64,000 nt of DNA, taken from positions 248,001-312,000 of the forward strand of contig JAESUZ010004911.1 in NCBI GenBank assembly GCA_017311185.1, in the 5' to 3' direction. The notes under the pieces were generated by a model. It saw only the letters and a list, made by a program, of their open reading frames with translations. It was not told the DNA's origin and made no database searches. Shown piece by piece: positions 44,703 to 54,567 of this stretch. A program made the translations under genes and the position numbers. Each line of letters opens with the position of its first letter. Within the stretch, counting starts at the first letter, position 1. Source of the stretch: Proteles cristata cristata. Lineage: Eukaryota; Chordata; Mammalia; Carnivora; Hyaenidae.

Positions 44703-45065
44703 TGTTATGGACAGAATATTTGTATTCCCCCAAAATTCCTACGTTGAAATCTAACCCCATTGGGATAGTGTTGGGAGATGGGGACTTTGGAGGTCATTAG
44801 GTCATGAGGGTGGAGCCTTCACGAAAGAGATGGGCATCCTTAGAAGTAGAGGCCAGAGAGCCAGCTTGCTCTTTCTGCTGCATGAGGGTATGATCAGAAG
44901 TTGATTGTGCAGCCTGGAAGAGAGCTCTCACCAGACCCTAACCATGCTGGCACCCTGGTGTCAGACTTCCAGCCTCCAGAACTCTGAAAAGTACATTTTT
45001 GTTGTTTTTAAGCCACTCAGTCTATGGTATTTTGTAATTGCAGCCTGAACTTAGGGACTGAAACA
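44703..45065 (+). mobile_element. MLT1 (ERVL-MaLR) solo LTR, near full length
   Basis: Begins 'tgttatggacagaatatttg', has 'cccccaaaattcctacgttg', 'ggtcattaggtcatgagggt', 'gacttccagcctccagaact', 'gtttttaagccactcagtct' and 'atggtattttgtaattgcag', and ends near 'gggactgaaaca'. The TG start and CA end are kept. No internal retroviral sequence; a 5-bp target duplication is not evident. Confidence 0.9.
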
Positions 45066-46270
45066 GCTCCTCTTTTCAGCATGCTTGCATCCAATGTCAT
45101 CGTTACTTGGCTTTTTCATGGTTCCTGGTGTCCCTTATTTTATGACATAGTTGTTGGTAGGTCATGGCCATAGTTACATAATGTCTCTGCTATTCATATA
45201 ATGTTCCTGCTCTTTCCCCCTTAGCTCTATTCTGCTTTGGTGGCACTAAATGAAGGGGAGAGACAGGCATGGGTTCACCAGGATGAACTGCCAGTCACAA
45301 GAGAGTATAAGCCAGAAACGTCTCTCTTAAAATGCTCCAGCCTTTGCCCTACGTTGAGTCCCTGAATATTTGCATAGTATGTGGCTCCTATTCTTGGCTA
45401 CATGTGGCAATTTCCTCAAATTCAAACTGGCCAAAAAAGTTTATTAACTTGAGAAAACTGAGGTGCTGACTGTTGCTGGATCAACTGCTGGCTCCAGGAG
45501 TTCATTGCACCAACAGAGCTTTCTTCATCCCTCTGGGAAGTTTTCTTTTCTAGCGAGTTCTTTCTGTGTGGCTCTAGCCTTTCACACCTCTTGGAGCTCA
45601 AAGTCCCACAAGATGAAAGCTCTTCTTATCAGCTCTGGCTGAAGTTGATGGGAAGAATCTGCCACATCTTGCTCAGTGCCTGGCTGGAGGGGGTTTAAAA
45701 TGTCTGCAGCCCTTCCCCTCTAAGCTACAGGGATTGTGAGTAAAATGGTTAGAAAAGATAAAAGCACTTTGCACAGTGTGGGTTCACCTTGTTAGTGTTT
45801 CAGGATTTTTGTAATTTTAATGAGGCTGGGAAACACTTGGAAACTATGAATCCACTCTTGAGCTGCAATAATTGAGGCAGCATTAACACAACCAAGTGGA
45901 TTAGGTATGGTTGGCTTTGGAAAGGGATTGTATTTGTTCAAATGGTTTGTGTGCTTCAGATTTGAGCATTCACTGTTCAGATGCATCCTGAGCTTGCATC
46001 CCAGCCTGCTCAATCTTGATGTGTGCTCTCCTTAGGAAACAGATACCTGGAATTTGCTGTTCCATGCCCACATGCTAGTGTGGGCTTAAAAGGGCATCTT
46101 TTCTGCTCTCTGCAGAATCAAACTTCTGGTTCTCTCTGTTGGTCTGTATGAATCTGAAGCCAGCATTTGAAATAGACACCTGACATGCCAGTAGCAAAGT
46201 TCTTGATACCAATAAAGTTTTTCCTTCACAGGTAGTGGTCTCCAGCTTAACTGCTTTGCTTATATTAAAA
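45066..46270. other. Mostly unique sequence
   Basis: Somewhat more GC-rich than its surroundings, with no repeat body recognised and no open frame above 73 codons. Confidence 0.45.
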
Positions 46271-46490
46271 AGGGCCCCAGAGTGGCTCAGTCAGTTGAGC
46301 ATCTGACTCTTTATTTCAGCTCAGATAATGATCCCAGGGTCATGGGATCGAGCCCCACATCCACCTCTGTGCTGGGCGTGGAGCGTGCTTAAGATTCTCT
46401 CTCTCCCTCACATCTCCACAACATCCCCCACCCTGCCTGCTCACATGTGCTCTGTCAAATGAAAAAAAAATTTTAATTTAAAAAATTGAA
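46271..46490 (+). mobile_element. SINEC, older carnivore type
   Basis: 'gggccccagagtggctcagt', 'cagggtcatgggatcgagcc' and 'gtgctgggcgtggagcgtgc' then 'ttaagattctctctctccct'. The 'cagggtcatgggatcgagcccca' middle is the older pan-carnivore form. Confidence 0.9.
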
Positions 46491-47928
46491 GAAAGATTCT
46501 TCAAGTCATTTTGAATCAGAAAGTTACATTTGTAATGATTTAGATATCCAGATCTTTTTTGAAATATTACAGCTATTTAATTGTCATGAAGTCGTGACAC
46601 TGTTTAGTTTTAGCCATATTTCTTAAGAATAATTTTTTTCTGTGATGCATCAGTAGTTTACCCTTGTACTTCCAAGGATTAAATGGGATCAAATTGGTTC
46701 ATAATAGTATCTCCTGTCAACACAAGCAAACACACCACCCAATGAGTGCAGTTACCATCTTCATTAACAATGCTGTCTGTTGGAACTAATGAATTTCCAT
46801 GTTAAGTTCAAAAATGACTCCTGGCTGACATTTTAGATTATCCAAATGAAAGTGACAAGCTCTGTCCTTCATGTTAGCATGGAAGTTAAAGGGTTACTAG
46901 CAGTTCCCATCCAATGTCAATTTGACTTTGCAACAGATATTGCAGGCACCAAGTGCTGGTCCGGTGCTGAAAATGAATGATGACATTTAGTGCATTATTT
47001 TCCCCTGTTTATTTTTACCCCTGGAGGTCACTTAGGATTTTAATTTTTACACAAACAGATTCATATCCAGGATCTACCTGTGAAAGAAGCAGTTCTGCAT
47101 TGCATAATTTGAGAGGTCCAAAATTTTGTTCATACCTCCTTTCAGCACCTGGTGAATCCATTGTGCTGGGTGGGAGGTCAGGAGGGTCCGTGTGTATTCT
47201 TTCCACAGAAGCCTGTAACTGAAACGATTATGCTCCCCAAGACTGTCCAGTTAGCCTCTCTGTGCTTACACATTCGTAGTGATTTGCTTATCAGATTTGC
47301 TTCAGATCTCACGGGCCCTAGTGAGACACACAGGCAAGGGGATGAGCAGGCACATTTCCAAGCTGGGTGCCACCAGCTCAGTGACAGATTCTTCAAGGGC
47401 AGCTGGAAGGAGCTGGCTGGCAGGAGACAAAGGAGGCAAAACTTAGAATGTTCCTTGCTTGTACTGTAGGAGCAGGCTTGCTGGCTATCTGATGTACACC
47501 GGGAGTTGGTTGAAAATCCTAGCCCTGGCATTATTAATTTTAAACAATTAGAAGGCTGGGAAAAAAGTCACAAGCACACAAGCAGGATGGAGTTGTCATA
47601 TTACTCAGTGTGGAATGTGCATCTTCTGTGCTGAGAGAGGAATGGACAAAGGGAACGGGCTGAGGCAGCTCGAGCCTTTGTGTGCCAGAGAATGGAGCCC
47701 AGCCCTGACTTGTGTGCACAGGGTGGTCAGAGATACCTGTTCTCCTTGGAGTTGCCATTTCAGAAAATTTCTTTCAGGAAAGCTTTCCTCCTGGGTTGAA
47801 ATTTTTCCCGTTGATTTCAGCCATGTGGTGATTCTTTAAATGAAGATCTTTTTAAGGTATTAGTAGACAGTTACAGTCCAGCCAGTGAGATGAGGTAGCT
47901 CTTGTGCTGCGGTTGGGGTGGTGGGAAG
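46491..47928. other. Repeat-free block, possible conserved non-coding DNA
   Basis: About 1.4 kb with no recognised repeat. 46620-47040 is rich in AT-type factor sites (for example 'aacaatg' near 46770 and 'taatgaatt' near 46787). The 105- and 117-codon open frames at 47152-47531 lie on opposite strands, overlap each other and show no domain. Conservation is not testable here. Confidence 0.35.
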
Positions 47929-48179
47929 CAGGGGTCATTTTCTTTTTCTTTTTTATATTTTTAATGTTTTACTTATTTTTCAGAGAGAGAGACAGCGTGA
48001 GCAGGGGAGGGGCAGAGAGAGAGGGAGACACAGAATGTGAAGCAGGCTCCATCCAGGCTCTTAGCTGATAGCACAGAGCCCGACGCAGGGCTCGAACCCA
48101 TGAACTGCGAGATCGTGATCTGAGCCGAAGTTGGACACTTAACTGACTGAGCCACTCAGGTGCCCCAGGGGTCATTTTC
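47929..48179 (-). mobile_element. SINEC, minus strand, perfect 14-bp target-site duplication
   Basis: Body 47943-48165, ending 'actgagccactcaggtgccc' on the plus strand, with intact reverse B box 'gggctcgaaccc'. The 14-base caggggtcattttc flanks it exactly (47929-47942, 48166-48179). A 4-base 'atcc' insertion in 'ggctccatccaggct' is private. Confidence 0.97.
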
Positions 48180-48639
48180 AAACAAACAACCGTTGGTCCT
48201 TTTGATGCAAGCCTCTCACCCTCCGCTCTGCAAACAAAATGCTTCTGCTCTTGGGAAAGTTGTATGTTTTCATAGAGGTCTGTGAAGATGTAGGAACCCA
48301 TTTCTTATTATTGTTGCTACCTATTGGGTTCTCACCCTAAGAGTCTCAGCCCTTGGAGAGCTTGGACCTGGACCACACTCCTTTCTTGGGGCCTTCTTCA
48401 AGTTTATCTTTCCAAAAGTCGATTCACCAATTCCATTGCCTTCTCTTCCTTCTGGGATCATATGTTGTGTAGTAGTGATACTACCTCCTTGTGGGTCCCT
48501 ATGTGGGTCACTGTTCCTTTCCCTTTTTCTCTATAATCCTTTTCATCAGTTAAAACTCAAGTCAGGTGCTGTGTTCTGGGGACGTTATCATCCATCTCCC
48601 GCATCTGTCAGTAAGCTTCTCTGTACCGTTCAGTTCATA
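48180..48639. other. Unique sequence, no gene seen
   Basis: A 110-codon minus-strand frame crosses from the SINE; it has SINE-derived residues and no domain. Confidence 0.45.
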
Positions 48640-48785
48640 CCTTGAGTAACATCCTCCTCAAACTGCGTTGTATCTCCTGGGCCTCATCTGTCTGTCCTTC
48701 CCTAGACTGTGAGTGTGGGCAAAGTACTGTGATTTACCCACCCGTGTCTCAGTTTCTCTGCCTGGCACTCAGATGACCATTGAAA
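48640..48785 (+). mobile_element. L2 LINE 3'-end fragment
   Basis: 'cctagactgtgagtgtgggc', 'aaagtactgtgatttaccca', then 'tcagtttctctgcctggcac' follow the L2 3' end ('tagactgtgagctcc...ggcagggact...ctggcacata'). Confidence 0.55.
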
Positions 48786-48934
48786 GGGAATTGGGTTTGG
48801 TGAAGGAACTCAAATTAACATTTGAATCAAAGTCAAGTTTTATTCCCTCTTCCTCCCTTCCTGAGATAATGTTTTTGGCCCCATAAACTGAAAGCTCTTT
48901 GGTCCAGCGCGGGTTCCCAGCACGAGTGTCCTGG

Positions 48935-49170
48935 GTTTTTTTTTGTTTGTTTGTTTGTTTGGTTTTTAATGTTTATTTATTTATTTTGAGAGAGAGAGAG
49001 AGAGCGCACAGGAGCAGGCCAGGGGCAGAGAGAGAGGGAAAGAGAGAATCCCATGCAGACTCTGCACTGGCAGCACCAAGCCTGACATAGGCCTTAAACT
49101 CAGGAACCATGAGATCATGACCTGAGTCAAGAGTCAGATGCCCAACCGACTGAGCCACCCAAGTGCTCCC
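48935..49170 (-). mobile_element. SINEC, minus strand
   Basis: The SINE body runs about 48962-49170, ending 'gactgagccacccaagtgct' on the plus strand. A (GTTT)n run at 48944-48960 follows its A-tail. The reverse B box is mutated to 'ggccttaaactc'. Confidence 0.93.
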
Positions 49171-49704
49171 TATTTTTTTTAAGTACCTTTTATCTTCTGC
49201 TTTGCCCAAAATCCTAGAAGCCAAAGGAGTTTAGTTTATTATTTGTTTATCAGGTGGCTACAAATTATCTTCTATTTAATTAATAGAAATTAGAATCCAT
49301 AAAGACATGAGTAAAGAAAGGTAGCCTGCCTGTGTACAAAATTCTTTTGGATTTTAGGATCTCAGACTTTATAGCTCCATGAAAGCATCGGATTTTCCAG
49401 CAGATTTGTGGGTTGAAATGTCTCATTGATGATTATCAACAGTTGCCTGCAAATTAGACACTGGCAAGGAGTAGCCAACAAGGTCATCTACACTGATCCT
49501 GTCCTCTGCTGGTGCAGCTGAACTGCTTCAGAGGTAAAACTCTATCCTGGGCAACTCCATTTTCAACAAGACTTGATGTCCCAGCTTCAGCCCCTTGTGA
49601 TCTTTTTGACGCTTTTTAACTTGAACTTCCGCTGCACTTCTCCCATCAATTCAGAGTGCCCTGGGATTGGGATGACTCAGGTAGTCATAGGCAAAGGAAT
49701 TGGG
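49171..49704. other. Unique sequence, no gene seen
   Basis: No repeat landmark or coding signal recognised. Confidence 0.5.
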
Positions 49705-50057
49705 TTCTAGAGCAGAGGCGGGAAACCTGTTCTGCAAGTGGCCAAGTGGTAAATATCAGGGCTCTGGGTGTCCTGCAGTCTCTGTCGCAGCAGGTCCTCT
49801 CTGCCGTTGTATGTGGTGCAAAGCAGATGGAGACAGGGTGAGCATGGACGAGCGTGGTTATGGTCCAGTAAAAGTTGACGGATGCTGAAATATGAATTTC
49901 ACGAAATTTTCACATGTCACAAATTACAGCCCTTTTTTATATTTTAGTCTAAGTGTTTCCAAATGTAAAAACCATTCTTACCTCATAGACCTTAGAGAAC
50001 CATGTGGTGAGCTGGATGTGGCCAGTGGTGAATCTTTTGCTAACTGCTGTTCTAAGG
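49705..50057 (+). mobile_element. hAT-type MITE with 8-bp target-site duplication
   Basis: Body 49713-50049. It opens 'cagaggcgggaaacctgttc' then 'ggccaagtggtaaatatcag', 'cagtctctgtcgcagcaggt' and 'cctctctgccgttgtatgtg', later 'atgaatttcacgaaattttc' and 'aatgtaaaaaccattcttac', closing 'ttttgctaactgctg'. This follows the ancient mammalian element that begins 'caggggtcggcaaact' and ends with its inverted copy. Flanks ttctagag and ttctaagg (6 of 8) fit the 8-bp duplication of hAT transposons. No transposase. Confidence 0.75.
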
Positions 50058-50700
50058 GACAGTTGTAAAGGTGATAATGGGGCCTTTGTGAAGCACCCCT
50101 TCCTTATGTGTTAGATAATGTACTGAGTGTGAGACAAAGTTCTGGGAACTTAAAGTTGGGTGGTGAAGACTGACAGTTGTACACACACAGGGGTGAGTAG
50201 AGGGGTTTGCTCTGGGTATAATGGGGGCACCAAGGCAGGGCACTTACCTGAGCCTTGTGGGTGGAGGAGATAGCTATGTGCACAGGAGTAGGAATGGAAG
50301 GCTGCCTGGTGGAGGTGACATCCTCTTCCTCTTAGTTGAATTCAACATGATTTACAGAAGAGTGGGTAGGGAATGAAGCTGAAGGCTGTTCCCAGTAGAG
50401 GGGCACATATGAGACAATGGGATTTAAGAAACAGCATCATGAGTGAGAGGAACTGCAGCATCTGGTGTTGCTGATCCAGTTAAAAGATGGTGAGGAAGGA
50501 AGCCCCCGAATAAGGCAAGTACTGGCCTGTGCCGCAAAGGATTCCAAACTCTCCCTCAGCAGTCAAGAGGGTGGGCACTGAAGGCTTTTACCTGGAAGAG
50601 GCATGACCAGCGCCACCTGTGGTGAGTCGTGCTGGCCCCTGCAGGGAGGGAGAATCAGAGGTGTGGGAGCAGGAGGTGCCTGAGAGAGGAGTTTGTCACC
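50058..50700 (+). mobile_element. Probable ancient non-coding repeat, family not assigned
   Basis: 'tgtgttagataatgtactga', 'tggtggaggtgacatcctct', 'ttacagaagagtgggtaggg' and 'gacctgg'-type blocks loosely follow the same ancient repeat as 30545. Boundaries are unclear. Confidence 0.35.
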
Positions 50701-51234
50701 GTGATTGATGGAGTAGGCTATCCTCTCCTCGGCTGATCTGATAATTCAGCACTTTGCACTAAGTCGAAAAGGCCAAGAAATACCCAGAATAGTCCACATA
50801 AACCATGTGTTGCCACCATCCACAATACAGATCAGAAGCTGGGTCTGTATTTATTGTTTGTCCCCATCCAGGCTGTCTCTCAGCGATTTCACACATCGTG
50901 TATGGGAGACTTGGAAGCTCAGTGTCAGTTCAGGGAACTCAGTGAGAAGAAGGTAGAAATGGCTTTTTTATCCATGACCCGATTGCTCGCCCCCAGCATG
51001 GTGCCAGCATATGGGAGGCACCGGGCTAACATTGAGGATTTGGCTTATATCAGCATTTGGAAGACATCTGTACTATTGTCACTGTCACCAAATACTTTAG
51101 GTCGGTCTTCAACATTTCTGTTGATGAGTGCTTTCGCAATGACCAGCTGTGTTATGCAAACCAAGTTTCTAAACTTGGAAATTTGGTTATTTTGTAAGTG
51201 TATTTAGTAGCATGAAATAATGAGGAAGGAGTTG
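50701..51234. other. Unique sequence, no gene seen
   Basis: A 117-codon open frame (50854-51207, plus) has no domain, no neighbouring splice-like structure that I could support, and no match that I recognise. Confidence 0.45.
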
Positions 51235-51283
51235 TATCACTTTGCTAATTTTGTGAAAGATTTTTTATCACTTTGCTAATTTT
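51235..51283 (+). repeat. 18-bp direct repeat, period 31
   Basis: tatcactttgctaatttt occurs at 51235-51252 and 51266-51283 without mismatch. Confidence 0.95.
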
Positions 51284-51329
51284 ACATTACACATGACTAC
51301 CTACAACAGGTCTCGATAGCAGCACTGTC

Positions 51330-51905
51330 TCTGAGGGCCCCACCTGTGAAAAGGACCAATGTTTCTCAGGGAAGAGGAGAGGAGAAATTTGGAGCAGAGG
51401 CATGGCATGGTCTGTCTTAAGTTTTAGAAGATTCACTGTGGATGCCATAGGGAGAACTGACTGAACACCAAGGTTTTAGAAGCAGGGACAGCTTTGGAAG
51501 CAGTTGCAATAATCCAGGGTAGCAATGATGGTGGTTTGACCGGGCTTGTATTAGTGGAGGGGGAAGGGGTGGTGGCGCTCTGGACGTACTTCATAAGTAG
51601 GCAGCAGGGTTCGTTGGTGGGTTTGTGAAAGGATTTAAGAGAAGACAGACAAGGGTGACTTCTTGGTAGACCTGAGCAGCTAGAAAGGGCAGTGCGCTTT
51701 CCTGAGATATAGGGCTGAGAATACAACAAGGTTGAGACTGGAGAGTTGGGTTAGGTGGAAAAAGGAGACGAAGAGTTCAGTTTAATGGAGGTGTCGAGGA
51801 GAAAGTTGAGGGTACTAACCTGGAATTCAAGGGAGAAGTCTCAACTAGGTTCCTCGTCCATTTGGGAATCATCAGTATTTAGATGATATTGAAGGCCAGC
51901 AGGCT
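51330..51905 (+). mobile_element. Ancient non-coding repeat, family not assigned
   Basis: 'gttgcaataatccagggtag', 'caatgatggtggtttgaccg', 'aatggaggtgtcgaggagaa', 'aagggagaagtctcaactag', 'gggaatcatcagtatttaga' and 'tgatattgaaggcc' match, in order, the later part of the repeat whose earlier part is at 30545. Confidence 0.6.
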
Positions 51906-53080
51906 GAGAAAGACTTCTTGTGACACCTTAATTATAGGCCTATTAAATTTTAGGGAAAATGAATTATCTTTATGAAGTCATTTTATTAGGAAATTGAAAG
52001 CATTGTATCCTTGATCATGTCTTTTCAAAGATACGTACTCTTTCTTGAAAAACAAGTCAAGGTTAACCAACATATATATGATAAATACTGTCTTGTCTCT
52101 GAAAAGCAAAAACAGAACAGTTTAGGAAGCAGAGCAGTCGACCAGCATATGACTAACCAAGCAAGGGAAAAAGACTCTTTAGTAATGGTATCACTTGTTC
52201 TCCTGGCTAGCAATTAGCAGCATTAGATATCAAAGTTTTATTTTTTTAATGACATGAAGAAAGCTATGCTGTAGATTAAAGAGTAAGGTCTCACTTTGAA
52301 AATTATTTTTGTTAATTCCTTAAAGACATAGGATGAATTAACAGGTTGAAGATTTTCCTTGCACATGTTTGAGTTGCAGAAATAATGCTGTATGAGTTAA
52401 TGTACTACCACCATTCAGGGGACGGAGTACAAAATGCCTGTCTCTCTTTCATTAGTATTCTAGTGGTTGGATTCCAAGAAGAGAGTTTAGGGAAGCAAAA
52501 TAGAATCCTTCGCCACTATTGATTTTAAACATGGTAGAAAGTGCAGTACCCGAACCCCTCTGTTTTCTGATTCAGAATGCATGATGTTGTTTGATTCAGT
52601 ACTTTCTTACTGAGGTTTTGCCCCATGAGAAGCAGAGGACGTATCTTTATGAGTGGGATTGTAACTTTGCCCCATTACTTGGCCTGATTTTCTTGGATGC
52701 TTTTTACAACTTGAATGGAAGTCAAGGCGGAATCTTTAAGGGGGTACAGGGGCCCTTGCCAAGGTTCTCTGCATTAACTATGCACCAAGTACATCTTACA
52801 GCTTTCGTGCTTCCACTTCTGTATGCGTCCTTCAATTTTATGTAGCAACTCTGGAAATCCTGTCAGGAAGGCTACTTAGAAAAGCTTTCTGTTTTACTAG
52901 AAGGTGTACTTGAATCTTTGGGCGCAGTTTGCAAACTTTTGGTTTCTAGTGTGTAGTAGGAATTTGTATCCGGTAAATCACAGAGGTTAGGCATTGAGGA
53001 AGTAAGCATTTCATCAGGAAACATTTCTTGATGTTAACTCCTTGCATGCCGCTGACAGCAGTGGTGTGCGGGCGGCAGCA
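51906..53080. other. Mostly unique sequence
   Basis: No repeat body recognised. The 84-codon frame at 52591-52845 has no domain. Confidence 0.45.
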
Positions 53081-53084
53081 TACT

Positions 53085-53300
53085 CACAGCATGCGTACCA
53101 GGTGCCCAGTGTGCCCATCGTGGTGCTAAACAGCCTCCATACTTGCAGGGAACTCCTTCTACCCTCACCCAGCCTTATAGGGCAGATACTGTTATTACCC
53201 CAATTTTAGTTTAAGGAAACTTGCCAAAGCGAGGTTAATAGCTTGCTTGAGGGCACATGGTTAATAAGTAGCAGAAATGGGATTTTTAACCCACCTATGA
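53085..53300 (+). mobile_element. MIR SINE remnant
   Basis: 'gtaccaggtgcccagtgtgc', 'cagatactgttattacccca', 'attttagtttaaggaaactt' and 'gggcacatggttaataagta' are the MIR blocks in forward order. Confidence 0.85.
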
Positions 53301-53404
53301 GGCAGTGCAGGTGATTCTTTTCTCCACGGCTGTGGTATCTGTTCCCTTCTGTAATTACAGCTGGGACATCCATCAGCCGACTGGGATTTGAACACTTCTA
53401 GGTA

Positions 53405-53580
53405 CCATTCTCACCTTTGGTGACTTGTGGGCCCAGCTTTCCTCCTCCATAGAATACAGGTAATAATACCTCCTGTAGGAAGTTGCTGAGAGGAATAATT
53501 GTCATATGTTTGTGGCTACTCCTGGCTCAGTACAGAGAATAGTACCCAGTCAATGGTAGATGTCTAATAAACATTTACTG
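53405..53580 (-). mobile_element. MIR SINE remnant, minus strand
   Basis: 'ttcctcctccatagaataca', 'ggtaataatacctcctgtag' and 'gaatagtacccagtcaatgg' are reverse MIR blocks. It lies about 100 bases after the forward MIR, giving a tail-to-tail pair. Confidence 0.78.
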
Positions 53581-54375
53581 AGTGTGTGTTTAAAACCGGC
53601 TCAGCACATACTATAGCAATCCCTGGGAGAAACCCAAGTGGGTACAGAGGAGAGATGCATGTCAAGAGGGAAAGGTAAAATTTTTACTTATAAGTGTTTC
53701 TGGTGCTATCGTGATACAGAATAGTGCTGAATAACGTAAATAGTGCCCTAAATAATCAAGTGAATGTTTTATAGACAAAGCATTTTGTGTGCCCTTAACA
53801 TGATGTTGGGCTTTCTGGGGCTTGCTCTAGCCTGCTCTGTAGTCTGGTGTGCAGTCCATTGGTTCAGTAGCCACCATCTTATTTCAACCAGGGATGCAGG
53901 GGGAAGGTGCTCCACCTGTATGGAAGAGCCTTGGTGTGAATTAGGGAAACACTAGCGGCAGGCTGAATGCCTATTGATAACAGGTTGCTTCAGTAAATTA
54001 TGGCACTTCATGCTGTGAATCTCAGGCATTTCATTATTATCAGGAATTTTTATAACATTGTATCATTGGATGCAAAAGCATGTCATGGCGGAATATGTAT
54101 TAGGTGGGCCGAATTAGTAGAAACACAACAAATTAAAACTTAACAGGAATGAATAAAAACACTATGTGAGAGGGAGAAGCAAAAGGCGAGTGAAGTTGAG
54201 AGAGAGAGAGAGAGACAGAGAGAGAAAATGAACTGTTAATTCCAGGGAGTGGGATTGAGAGAAGGTGGCTGGAGAAGGGGTAGACATTCCTTTTTTACTT
54301 GAGGTAGTTTTGTGTTGTTTTAATATTTTTTCCAGTAAACATGCATTAGTTGATATTCTAAAAATTAATAAAGAA
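53581..54375. other. Unique sequence with a GA run
   Basis: Contains the (GA)n microsatellite at 54197-54226. No repeat body or coding signal otherwise. Confidence 0.5.
54197..54226. repeat. (GA)n microsatellite
   Basis: 'gagagagagagagagaga' with one CA interruption near the end. Confidence 0.93.
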
Positions 54376-54567
54376 AATGCCTGGCTGGCTCAGTTCGTTA
54401 ATCGGCCGACTTGATTTCAGCTCAGGTCATGCATGGCTCTGGAGTTTGGGCCCCACATTGGGCTCTGTGCTCACAGTTTGGAGTCTGCTTCAGATCCTCT
54501 GTCTCCCTCTTTCTGCTCCTCCCTGTCTCTCTCTCAAAAATAAATAAATGTTAAAAAACTTTTTTTA
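54376..54567 (+). mobile_element. SINEC, diverged
   Basis: 'atgcctggctggctcagttc', 'ggccccacattgggctctgt', 'gctcacagtttggagtctgc', a CT part and 'caaaaataaataaatgttaa'. The head has lost 'ggggcgc'. Confidence 0.92.

Noticed and set aside
44698..45070. 5-bp target-site duplication for the MLT1 LTR
   Set aside because: ggatc and gctcc agree at only two of five bases, so no duplication can be claimed.
47152..47531. Overlapping 105- and 117-codon frames on opposite strands
   Set aside because: Both cannot be real and neither shows a domain; the region is simply richer in GC so stops are rarer.
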